A stretch of 64,000 nt of DNA, from contig CM075853.1 of NCBI GenBank assembly GCA_037975125.1, forward strand, positions 95,939,043 through 96,003,042, given 5' to 3'. Positions 13,546 through 25,740 of this stretch are shown here, piece after piece. The stretch's first letter is position 1. Each line of letters starts with the position of its first letter. The position numbers and the translations under genes are program-made. Source of the stretch: Latrodectus hesperus. Taxonomy: Eukaryota > Arthropoda > Arachnida > Araneae > Theridiidae. Below the pieces are notes generated by a model, which saw only the letters and a list, made by a program, of their open reading frames with translations, did no database searches and was not told where the DNA came from.

Positions 13546-14667
13546 CAGGTAACCCTCCTATAACACGGTATCTTATAACACGGTTTCGCTACAACACGAT
13601 TCGTAAATTGCGGGAAAATTCCTACAACACGTCATCCTATAACACGGTTTTGTTCCAATGTTAGAGCTTGTTATCGGTCGACGGAAACATGTTCACTCCT
13701 TACTTCTTTTCTAGGTTAGCGGCGATTTAAGTGGATTTTAGACGCAACCGATTCGGAATCAATTAACGTAATGGAAGCTTGGAAGAAATTTTCAATCAAG
13801 CACTGTATCGAAATCATATCTTTGTCGCTGAAAGAAATAAAAACATCAACCTTAAATGCGTGTTGGAAGAAGATATGGCCCTCTTCAGCTGAAACAGAAA
13901 ACATGCGTGAAACATCAGAAAACGAAATTGGTGCCATATTAAAAGTCGCTAAATCAATCGGAAGCAAAGGTTTTGTGGATTTGGCTACTGAAGACATTCA
14001 AGAATTATTTGTGGATGAAGAAGTTGACGAAGCAGAATTGATGGAAATGGCATTCCTGGATGCAAATCAAATAGATTTTGAGGACGCTAGCTCTGATGAA
14101 GATTGTGCAGTTAAGAATTTAACATTAAAAGAATTACAAGAAGGCCTATGCTTAGCAGAAAATCTCGAGTCATTTTTCTTGAAAACAGACCCTTCCACGG
14201 AAAGAAGTCGAAAATTCAAAAGAGGGCTGCAAAACTGTTTAACTCCATACCGTGAAATTTACAATGACCTAGTAAGAACTAGTCAGCAAAATTCGATTAC
14301 AGATTTTTTTAAGAGGGAAAAACATACAAAAACTTTAAATAGAGAAAAAAGTTCTGAAAGTGAAGGCGATATCGTTCCACCCAAAAAACGTTCACGGTTG
14401 ATTGTACTGAGCAGTGACGACGAATAAATTCATTAAATTAGGGTTGCGTTAGATTAAAATATTTTTTTCTTACTTTGTGTTGGATATACATTTATTATTT
14501 AATAAAAATTAAGTTGTTTATGTCGAATTAAAAAATATATTTGTTTTTAATAAGTTTTTGGAACGTAACCCCCCTTTTTGTACTAGTTCTGGGTCTCATA
14601 CAACACGATTTCACACAACACGGCATTTTCTAGGAACCTAACTACCGTGTTATAGGAGAGTTTCCTG
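13546..14667 (+). mobile_element. pogo/Tigger-like DNA transposon, internally deleted
   Basis: The 1,122-bp element has 23-bp terminal inverted repeats (13546-13568 and 14645-14667) that differ at two positions. They begin CAGG, as is usual for Tigger/pogo elements, and end in CTCCTATAACACGG. A TA dinucleotide flanks each side (13544-13545 and 14668-14669), matching the TA duplication of the Tc1/mariner/pogo group. Inside both ends are short subterminal repeats of the form TAYAACACGG: about five at the left and further copies at the right. The only open frame encodes the C-terminal third of a Tigger transposase, so the DNA-binding domain and most of the DDE domain have been lost by internal deletion. 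The copy is non-autonomous. It lies inside a palindromic target and between two inverted copies of a ~95-bp repeat. Confidence 0.88.
13720..14427 (+). pseudogene. C-terminal remnant of a Tigger/pogo transposase
   Basis: The frame is open from about 13720, after an in-frame TAG at 13717-13719. The first ATG is at 13771, giving 218 residues, with the stop overlapping an AATAAA at 14423-14428. Residues 22-37 contain the family's characteristic STLNACWKKIWP segment (known Tigger proteins have a very similar TLNxCWKKLWP). This segment lies C-terminal to the catalytic domain. The centre is acidic (about 79-111). Residues 173-180 read QNSITDFF, a textbook PCNA-interacting (PIP) box. A basic PPKKRSR stretch near residues 203-209 could be a nuclear localisation signal. 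The CENP-B-type DNA-binding domain and the catalytic aspartates are absent, so it cannot act as a transposase. Whether it is expressed as a short PCNA-binding peptide is unknown. The translated match begins before the ATG, which supports truncation by deletion rather than a native short protein. Confidence 0.82.
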
Positions 14668-14669
14668 TA

Positions 14670-14683
14670 TTCCTTCCTCCATG
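14670..14683. repeat. Right arm of the split palindrome
   Basis: TTCCTTCCTCCATG is the exact inverted complement of 13526-13539. Confidence 0.85.
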
Positions 14684-15201
14684 GTCTTTACTTCCGATAG
14701 TTGAAAACCACTGTTGAAAAATAAAATATGGATGCTATGTTTTTGATTTTTGAATGCACTTCATTCAATGTCTTGGATGGAAACTTTGGAGTTTTCCAGT
14801 TGAATTTCTTAAGAGCGATGAATATTATCTGTCTTCCATGAAAAGTTTTCCAGAAGACTAGTTGTTCAAATGCCTGACAGCAGTTTTAGTTCTTAGAATA
14901 TCCGCCAAGTGGTGTACTGAATACTCTTAAAAAACTAATTTCTTCAGTATAATTTTCTGAGAAAAATTAAAAATTTGAATAAATGCTTAAGAACTTTAGC
15001 AAAATCACTCACTTCATTTGTGACTTCTTTCAATCAGAAGCCGAGTTGGTCTTAGAATAGTAGCACTTTTCAACGATTCGTAAATTCTCTTCCCATTTTA
15101 GACTTGAATATATATTGTGGTTTGGAAGTAAATTTAATCGGGATTCAAAAAATTTGAAATCTAAGCTAACAAACTAAAACTAAACCATTAGATAAAAATA
15201 A

Positions 15202-15203
<2 letters not shown>
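14684..15203. other. Noncoding DNA
   Basis: No gene or repeat recognised. Confidence 0.5.

Positions 15204-15266
<63 letters not shown>
15204..15266. repeat. (TA)n microsatellite
   Basis: About 62 bp of pure TA repeat. Confidence 0.95.
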
Positions 15267-15268
<2 letters not shown>

Positions 15269-15833
15269 AAAATAATCCAAGATAATACAGCATTCAATTA
15301 ATTAAGGGAGAGAATATAGTTTAATGTATGTGTACCAAAACTTTCTTAACTTGTTAAAACCATACACGCGTGTACGTAGAACTTTTAAATGTCATATTTA
15401 AGAAAATATTCGTAACTTAGATCTTGGGTAAAATTCATTGATGTTTTTCTGTATTTTGTGTGCATAGAGAGAGAAGATTCATTTTTTATTAAATGAAAAT
15501 CAATACTCATAACTGTTGAATTTGAGGCAAAGGAAAATCTCTTCTCAAAAGTGCTTAAATTCCTGTTGTTTGATGTGATTGATTTTTGTGATGAAATGTT
15601 ATTTCAAATTGTGTTTCTTCTCATTGAACTTATGCATATAGCAAGCACTAAACGTGATAAATCAAGTATACATCAAAAACTTTTTTTATTTAGTTACTGA
15701 AGATTCCTAAAGAATTTATTAATTATTATGCATTATTTTATTGCTTCTCCTAAAATTGTGCTAGTGCCTAAATAAATAGGCAGATAAAGCAAAAACATGT
15801 ATACGCATAACATTCATAATTCAGAATTAATTG

Positions 15834-15835
<2 letters not shown>
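15267..15835. other. AT-rich noncoding DNA
   Basis: No gene or element recognised. Confidence 0.5.
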
Positions 15836-15932
<97 letters not shown>

Positions 15933-15961
15933 ATAGTATATATAGATATACTATATATATA
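15836..15961. repeat. (TA)n microsatellite with a terminal palindrome
   Basis: About 90 bp of TA repeat runs into a palindromic segment (15930-15960) built of ATATAGTATATA-type units. It is simple-sequence in nature. Confidence 0.93.
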
Positions 15962-16005
15962 ATTCACTAGTACATTTCATAATAAGGAGATAATCAATAA
16001 TAATT

Positions 16006-16100
16006 TCGTTTTTTATGACAGGGCTAACTCAACCTATAAACCTACAGTTTTATATGTATTCTAAGCTATTACAAATGCCTATTAGAGCTGTACATTAAAT
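16006..16100 (-). repeat. Unnamed ~95-bp dispersed repeat, copy 2 (inverted)
   Basis: The reverse complement of this stretch aligns along its length with 12551-12643. Together the copies look like terminal inverted repeats of a 3.5-kb composite, or simply two members of an undescribed family. No target duplication is obvious outside them. Confidence 0.7.
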
Positions 16101-16489
16101 CGTTGAAATAAAATAAGTTGGTAAATTTTTTATTTGAAAAAAGTTATCATGTTTTAATATTTTAGATTTAATATAACAGATTTACATTTTACTAAAATGA
16201 CTAAGAACAAAGGTTTTATGTTTTTTTCATAAAAGAAGCTGCTTTTTTTATTGAATCTATCAAAAAAATATTTTACTTCACGTAAAGCATTTTTTTATAG
16301 TTTAACTGAATATTTTATTGAATAAAATAAATCGTAATATTGAGCAATATTCTATTCATTCAAGTCTTCTTTAAGCCACTTCTCACAGAATCAAAAATCT
16401 GTATAGATTTCATATACACTCACACATGACATAAAGTATCCTGTATCGGAATCCTTATTTATTGGCATGTCATTTTCTTTAGAATCAAT
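16101..16489. other. AT-rich noncoding DNA
   Basis: No feature recognised. Confidence 0.5.
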
Positions 16490-16770
16490 TCAATCAAAAT
16501 CTATTGAAGTCGCCAAAGTGAAATCTCAGCCTCCCGCTGCCTTGGCTACCGTTATTCGAGCGAATTGCTGAAGTTGACGTCACCGCCAAACTATTGGCAC
16601 CGAAGGCAAACGCGTGCTGAGAATATATGAAAGTTTCTGGCTCCGTGTACATCAACTACTGTATTTAACGCACTTCGGATGCAAAACAGCGAAATGCGAA
16701 GGAAAAAACACCGGGCAGCGCGCAGCAAGTAGCCCACCACCCGCTGATGGACCACATGCTAATGCTGGTT
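16490..16770. promoter_or_regulatory. Candidate cis-regulatory block with a CRE palindrome
   Basis: This block is clearly richer in G+C and CpG than its flanks and has no sustained open frame. A full cyclic-AMP response element, TGACGTCA, is at 16575-16582. It is followed by an inverted GCCAA/TTGGC pair, and a GCAGCGCGCAGC stretch lies near 16715. It may be a promoter-proximal or conserved noncoding element. No TATA box or initiator can be assigned. Confidence 0.28.
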
Positions 16771-17223
16771 AGAATTTGAGTGAAATTTTTTAACTCTTGG
16801 AGAATCATAATGTATGTCAGAAAAAGTGGCTTCCACTATACTATCCCTTCTTTAGCCCTAATTTGAGATGTTTCAAGATTTCTTTTTACTTATTGGATAG
16901 TAATTTTTACATTTATTTAAAAAACTAGTATATGTATGGTTTAGAAAGTGGTTTATACTATGGATTAGAGAATGTACGGACCGCTCTCTTAGTAATAGGA
17001 TGTCCAAGTTTCAATACTTGAAATTTTTGAAATATGGAAGATTCGCTTTTGTTTTCAGCTTGTAAATCCATTGGGATGAGTGACTGGGAGTTTTCCAGAT
17101 TTTTTTAATTGCGGTTTATAAATGAAGCCCAATGTCAATGAAAATTCTGTCTTGGTGAGTAATAAAAATCCATACGAAAGATTTCAGCATTTCGATGTTT
17201 ATTATGCGGTATTAAAATTAATT
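16771..17223. other. Noncoding DNA
   Basis: No gene or element recognised. Confidence 0.5.
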
Positions 17224-17225
17224 TA

Positions 17226-18006
17226 CAGGATGATCTTTTTTAAAGTGACAGTGTTTGGAGCGTCCTGTAGCGCGATCTAATATAGCCGAAATGACACCAA
17301 ACTTGGTATTTAGACTAACAAGACATGGGGAAAAAAATTTCGTAAAAAAATGTTTTAGTTCAAAAGTCACCGCTAGGGCATTTTGTGGCGCTGCTGTAGT
17401 TTACAATAACGAGAATTGGCATAAAACACAAGTATCAAAGCAAAATGCAAATATTGGGCTATGGCAGTGCCTGTAATAGGGGCTATAAAAGCAAGTAGTA
17501 GACAAATCCGACAAATAATCTCAGCTGAAGTAAACGAGCTACAGTGGCCATGCCTCTCACGATAACGGAACGTGCGTTTCTGTTGGTGGAGTATCAAATT
17601 TGACTATTCTAAAGGACAACATAACAAAGACAGTGCGGAATATTCCTCATGATATGTTACGCATGACTAAGGAGAACGTTGTGCACAGAATGCACGGTGT
17701 TATTTCTGAGAACGGTGCTCACATGGAATGTGGTCTAATTCGTCAGCGGGGAAGTTAATGTAATAAATAAACATTAATAATTTAATTGTACGATTGTATG
17801 TGTCAGTATTTCTCTTTTATCACATTTTATACATTGTAAAGCGCCACAAAATGACCTAGTGGCGATTTTTGGAACTAAAATTTTTTTTCACGGAATCATT
17901 TTTCCCGTGTCTTGATTAGTCTGAATACCAAGTTTGGTGCCATTCCGGCTATAAGATCGCGCTACAGGGTGCTCCAAACACTGTCACTTTAAAAAAGATC
18001 ACCCTA
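17226..18006 (+). mobile_element. Long-TIR mariner-superfamily deletion derivative (781 bp)
   Basis: Terminal inverted repeats of about 167 bp (17226-17392 and 17840-18006) share long blocks such as TTTTTTAAAGTGACAGTGTT and CACCAAACTTGGTATT, with scattered substitutions and small indels. The ends read CAGGATGATC at the left and, inverted, TAGGGTGATC at the right. Each is flanked by TA (17224-17225 and 18007-18008). The TA duplication fits the IS630/Tc1/mariner superfamily. The core of under 450 bp keeps only the first and last pieces of a transposase frame, so this copy is non-autonomous and could only be moved in trans. Confidence 0.82.
17550..17758 (+). pseudogene. Terminal fragments of a mariner-type transposase
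   Basis: An ATG at 17550 opens MPLTITERAFLLVEY. This resembles the N-terminal helix-turn-helix start of the DUF4817-type transposases common in arthropods, and it hits a stop within about 20 residues. From about 17615 to the TAA at 17756-17758 another frame reads into DMLRMTKENVVHRM and then NGAHME. This resembles the C-terminal end of the same family, which usually finishes in a cysteine-rich NGAHIE-like motif. The two pieces lie side by side because the whole catalytic domain has been deleted near 17600. Identification of the family is from memory of its ends. The long-TIR context supports it. Confidence 0.6.
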
Positions 18007-18008
18007 TA

Positions 18009-20089
18009 TAAAAAAGAAAATACTTTCAACCTCCTATTTAAATTTATCACAAATATTACTAATCAGAATATATTTGTCCCAATCTACACCTTTGGAAATT
18101 GATGAAATGATGGAAAACACAGAAGAAGTTGAATGACGCTGTTCAAGGTAGTTTTTAGGAATTATTTTAATCCTGTTTTTCAAAGTGATTTCATTGTGTA
18201 ATTATTTGAAACTACATAATACATAGTCAACCAGAAGAAAGTAAATGTAATGTGATGTAAAACACTTGAAAATACTTCCATAGTTTTTCTCTGTCAAAAG
18301 CAATTTTTCATACATAGAAGCTCGTATCCACGTACCACAAAATGGATGCTCAGAATACTCCCAACTGTAAACTATAATTGATGTTCTTTTATGGAAGTCA
18401 AAAGGGCGATCGATTCTGCCACAGCTCTAAAATGGCTCAACAAACCCGAGATTTAACACTCTGAAAAATAATATGCTACCTCAAGGCCATGGAATATCCA
18501 ATTAAGGATTTTTATTATTACTACATAAATAAGAGACTTCTATCTTTATAGTTAAACTGATCGAAAATATTTTTGATCAGAGCATTTGTTCTATTCGGTA
18601 ATTTTAAAAATGGAAATATACGAAAAAAACTTAATAAATTTTCTTATATTTTTGCTCAAATAATATAATGATAATGAAACTAATTATAAATATTTTTTTA
18701 TCTATTTTCAAAAAAATATCTATAAATCATTTTATGTTTATATAGAAGGAGAAGAACAAGATTTTTAAACATTGAGGAGTTTTCAGATTTTTTTCTTAAG
18801 CATTTGCTATTTTGTAAAGTATGTGTGCGAAATGTATAACATGTGCTTTTCAAAATTAAAACAAATAATAATGATAAATAAATAAATAAATAAAATTAAT
18901 AAATGTGTATTACTTATTTTTTGAAAGCAAATTGCTAAAAATTATATATAATTATAACGTCAAGAATAATTTCTTCTATGATTTTTTATTAAAAGCATAT
19001 TAAAAAAATTTTAACTTTAAAATTTTTTAAATGTTTTACAAAAAATGTTTTCTACTCCATCTACGTGAGCAAAATGTGTACATAACCAACAATTTACCTC
19101 AAGAATATTTTGATTAACTTCAAAAGACTTGTGTCAGAAAAATAAACATAACAAATTTTAAGTATAAAGGGTAGCAGTAACCTGATGAGGAAAAGTGATA
19201 TTTAGTTTGTTTCGGTACTGGTCTAGCCATAGAAACGTCAAACACATTATTATCCTGAGAGTTCTACAGTTGATAAATTGGTTTGATATGAAAGTTCGAA
19301 GAAGGGAACGTGTGTGCCACAACTGAGAAGTTGGAATCATTATCAGATCAAAGTTTAAATTTAGAAGCAATGGATAAGTTTAGTGGAATAGGTCCGCGTT
19401 GTTGCGATGCGATATTGTAGAGCCATAAAATTTATTAGCAACATGGTGCGTAAACATTGCCTTTCACATAACTGCAAAGAATCAATATCACGAATTGTCA
19501 GGTCAAGAGATCTCAGGGTCCACTTGGAGAATCATAACATAAACCGGTTTCTATTGACCACTCATCATTTACAAATGTTTGTCATATTGGCACCAGTTGA
19601 ATCTGAATGGAATCTGCAATAATATGATCAATAACTTAAAATAGGCTCTTTTTATAGGTTATTAATATTAACTGATGAGCATGGTGGAAGAATTTTTATG
19701 AGTATTGAAAATCAGTATATGTATACTTAAGTTTTGATTTCAATTGTGGTAAAAATTAAATACGTAATAAATGTAATTTTATGTAAATTCTCTAAAAAAT
19801 GTTAATAAAATAAATTGATAATTAGAAATAACCTTTAATCTGAAAACATGCGCAATTTTTATAAATGTGACAGCAATTATTACTGAAAATTCATATTGTC
19901 TATTAAATACACTACTTATCTTTTAGAAAACTAAAAAATTGTAATGCATACAAACATCAATTGCGCAATAAAAAAATGGGAATCATCTTTAGTAAAGCCC
20001 ATCTCATGAACAAACTATGTGGACTATTACATACATTTCATGGTTCGAAATTACAATCCTAGCCCACCATATTCATTGAATGAAACAGT
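18009..20089. other. AT-rich noncoding DNA
   Basis: No gene recognised. A slightly more complex stretch at about 19140-19625 has short frames on both strands that match nothing I know. A (AATA)n run lies near 18875-18893. Confidence 0.45.
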
Positions 20090-20540
20090 AAAGCTAACCC
20101 AGAATTGAATACAATAATTATTTATCCTCCTTTTTTTCTACAACTTTCTCGAGATATAGTGTGGCAGTCAAACCTCCCCCCCCCTTCTGCCACGTGGCCG
20201 ACGCACGCACGTGTCACGCTTGCTGTGATTACGTTGCTTCCTGCCTCGTTTCATTCAGAAATCGTGGTCTCCTCCACCCTTCATTGACACAGGATGATCA
20301 GTCTTCTTTATTGCATCCCCGGTGTCTCCTCAGAGGTCAGGTAGACGAGACTTAACGTGCACGCCCCACTGGACGAACATCTCTTGGCTGTATTTCATTC
20401 ATCTCCCTCCTTTGATTCAGTGTGAGCTTACAGTCAACTAGATGCTGAGATTCTCAGTGTGAGATTACAATCAACAATTGGAGAGATTTACAGTTCCAGG
20501 TTGTCATTCAACCAACTTTTTGGCAACATCTGAAACCAAA
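20090..20540. other. G+C-rich block with a 22-bp direct repeat, possibly LTR-derived
   Basis: The block contains a C9 run, a CACGTGGCC segment and a CpG-containing stretch near 20200. A 22-bp direct repeat with three differences (20417-20438 and 20454-20475, core TCAGTGTGAG) lies near its right end, shortly before TTTTTGGCAACA at about 20517. A solo LTR, or the LTR plus leader of a retrotransposon, would fit. No paired LTR or primer-binding site can be proved. It could equally be a conserved noncoding element. Confidence 0.25.
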
Positions 20541-21560
20541 ATATACGTTATATAGCAAGATTTAAAAATACATAAACATAGATATTATTATCACATGTAC
20601 ACATACGATTTTATTATAACTTCATAAAAATATCAAAACTGCTTAATATATATCTAGAAATAAGTAAAGTAAAAGCAATTATTTTATACATGAATTAGTA
20701 TTGTTTACGTTAACAAAGAATATACCTATTTCTTGCTACCATTAGCATGTTTTAAGCCATTATTACTGATCCATCTATGATATTTAGGAAATTGTTCTTA
20801 TGATCTATAAGAAATTATAAAGTCTGATTTATATGAAATTAGTTAATTATTATTGATAATACTTTCCTCTCCGAATATCATGATGTCATTTCACAAAAAG
20901 TACATAGAAAGAAATGCAATGATATATTTTGTTTCAAGCTTGATATATTTTGTACCATATATTATCTGAATAAAAATTTTTAATTATATACTCCTTCAAT
21001 TTGGCTTAATGTCATTATTACTTGCTCCTATGAAATGACATTACATCGAAACCTTTGTTAGTAGAAATTTTAGATTTCATCATGATTTCTTCATTTCGCA
21101 TATTTCATTAAGCATCACTTCGTATAAAAGCATTTAAGAATGGTTAATCATAAACACGTAATAGATGCTTATGATAAGCTTTGGGAAGACAAATCTCTTT
21201 ATTCAAATAAATAATTGATACGCAGAAAGTAAAGGATTATTTGGAATTTTTTATTAGTAATTAGTCATATAATTATATGAAATGGTGAAAAGGCTATCGC
21301 TCTATAATTAGGAAGAAATGTGGTTTGATTGTAATCATCGATTGTAATGCCTGGATTACGGGGACAAGTTGATCTTTCAGCAAAGATAGGTGTGGAGATC
21401 TTTGGAAAAATTGATTGTGAGGGTAAAAGAAAATCATTTCCTACAGTAAATAATGTCTACAAAAGAAAGACTATATACGTTCTTATCTTGTTAAATTTAA
21501 CACATATCGCAGAATTCGAAAATTCGGTAGAGCTAATTGCTTAACATAGCAGAAATTTAA
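20541..21560. other. AT-rich noncoding DNA
   Basis: No gene or element recognised. Confidence 0.5.
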
Positions 21561-22388
21561 AGGGTGTTTTTTGCCTTGTTGTCTATGAGAACAAGAGGTG
21601 ACCGAAGTGTGAATCCGAATTTCATCCCAAGGTAGAACACTAGATAATGCCCAATTTGATGATGTCAATCCTTCTTGTAATCTGTGTTAATAATGATGCC
21701 ACCAAACACAGATCCGACCATCATGATTTCATAAAAGGAATCTAATTCTTCTGAAAATACGAGGTCAGGAAATCCTGGGTCTGACTTTATTTTAGATCGA
21801 TAGAAGTTGTGCTTCTGTCTGTGATGTCATTTCAAAAGTAACCGAAGTGATTATCACAGTTAACAGTATGGTGTGCTCTAAGCAGCAATATCATGCTCAG
21901 ATCTTGTTTAACTAAATTATTTAATACACCCATACTAATGATAAGATTGTCTTCTCTGCTATTAGTGATACATACATAGCGATGCAAAAGAATCCCGGAC
22001 TGTATTTTAAGGTTATCGGGTTTGGAATACTCGCCCATCACCAAGCACTTAGTAATTTTGAACCACTTTCAAAAGACAAAGTCACATGTGAGCTATCACT
22101 CTCATCTCCGCATCCAAGCCACAGCAGCTGAAGGACATTAGGCGTCACAGATTAATGTAGATACATTCCCAATTTACGGAGATCCGGCTACTCAGAGCAG
22201 GAGTGTGTGTTCATCCTCTCAATCACTGATCATGGTAAATAATGCTTCTCTTTTCTGTTGTTAACGGGAAACGAAGGATATTAGGGATATCAAGACACTG
22301 AGATACCGCTCATATTTCCGTATAACTGTTTTGAAACTGTCTATTCCATACCCTTTATACATCATGGAACCGCTTCCGACAAGGAAGA
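21561..22388. other. Unrecognised moderately G+C-rich stretch
   Basis: Higher complexity than its flanks, especially at 22085-22235, where CACAGCAGCTG provides an E-box-like CAGCTG. Short frames exist on both strands but show no known domain. Confidence 0.3.
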
Positions 22389-22405
22389 TTCTCTCTCTCT
22401 CTCTC
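22389..22405. repeat. Short (CT)n run
   Basis: Seventeen bases of CT repeat. Confidence 0.85.
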
Positions 22406-23195
22406 AACCTCTACGCGAGACATCTTAACATTTCTTCTGCAGGCATAAACGTCCTAATGCAATTTATGCAAGCGCAACTTGCAGCAAAGTCTCCCTTTTA
22501 AGTATAATCAACTAATTATTTGCATATCACAACACTTTCTTATTATTTTGTATGTTTTACGTGTGTAACACGTTACTTTCATGGTACAGCAATTTTATTA
22601 GCTATCAGTGTAAATTAATATGAAAAATCTTTCCTTATTTTTAATAATTATAATTTTTATTCATTTTAACATTTTATTTTTAGTAATTTTAACAGAATAT
22701 ACTACATTTTCATAGAAAATTTAAACTTCATTTAAACTTATAAAATAACATTATTTCTAATGTCATTAAAAAATAAAACATCTGTACTTAAATCACCCAA
22801 AAAACCAATAAAAGAATGTTTTAGAACAAGCCTTTTTAATTTACTAACTGCCCTTTCGTCCATGAGGCAGGGGGAAAACAAATAATCGTGACCATCTACA
22901 ACCTATTATCACTTCATCATCTTCATCCCCTTACTAAAATAACAATTGGGGTACTGGAAAGGTGGGGTTGATCATCAAGTATTTCATCGATTTGCAACAA
23001 TTGACTGATGCAGATGAGACAGCAGACGCTCATCTTCGTGCATGAGTGAGTCCCGACATCTGTTTATCTCTACTTTCCTCCTATGAGTACAAGAGCGGAG
23101 GTAAATGAAGTTGAAAATTATAGCCGTGTTTTGGCCAGAGCAATAATTCTGTTGCTATAATTTTCAATGGTTAACAGTTCGTGGAGTATTTTTAG
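22406..23195. other. Noncoding DNA
   Basis: AT-rich except for a slightly more complex patch at about 22840-23110. No gene recognised. Confidence 0.45.
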
Positions 23196-25239
<2,044 letters not shown>

Positions 25240-25740
25240 ATAATTTTTTAAGCGATTATTGATAAATGTCCTTTGAGAACGCACATTTCTTTGATAACTA
25301 ATTGCACTTTATTAGATAATTTTCATAATGTCTGTCACGACGTTCTTCAGAAAGGGTCAAGTGCAACAACGATAATTTCATTCATCTCTTTATACAGCGA
25401 CAATCAGGTGTAATTCATAGAGTAATTAACGATATCATTCCTCTGGCACGATTACACATGGAATGTTGCTAAGCAACATGGTTTACGTAAGGACGTGCGA
25501 TACGACACGCAAAACATGAAAATTGGTAAATAATTTTCCCTTCACTTTTTGACTCTATCGTATTTCCCTTTGATATTTGTTTTTTTATGGCTGATAAAAG
25601 TGTTGGGAGAAATATAAATGGAGGCAATTAGGGCCTTAAGAACACGTAATGTAAGTGATCCCATTGGAAACTAATTCACTCGCCAACTTTCTATGTGACA
25701 TGCAATTATATCTCATTTGTTACGTACTTTTATGATTGAA
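25240..25740. promoter_or_regulatory. Candidate cis-regulatory block with an RFX X-box-like palindrome
   Basis: The block is more complex than its surroundings and lacks open frames. GTTGCTAAGCAAC at 25465-25477 sits inside the perfect palindrome ATGTTGCT-A-AGCAACAT (25463-25479). This fits the RFX X-box pattern (GTNRCY, short spacer, RGYAAC). Homeodomain cores lie nearby, such as GTAATTAA near 25420 and CTAATTGC near 25298. RFX factors typically drive ciliary genes. That link is inference. Confidence 0.33.
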
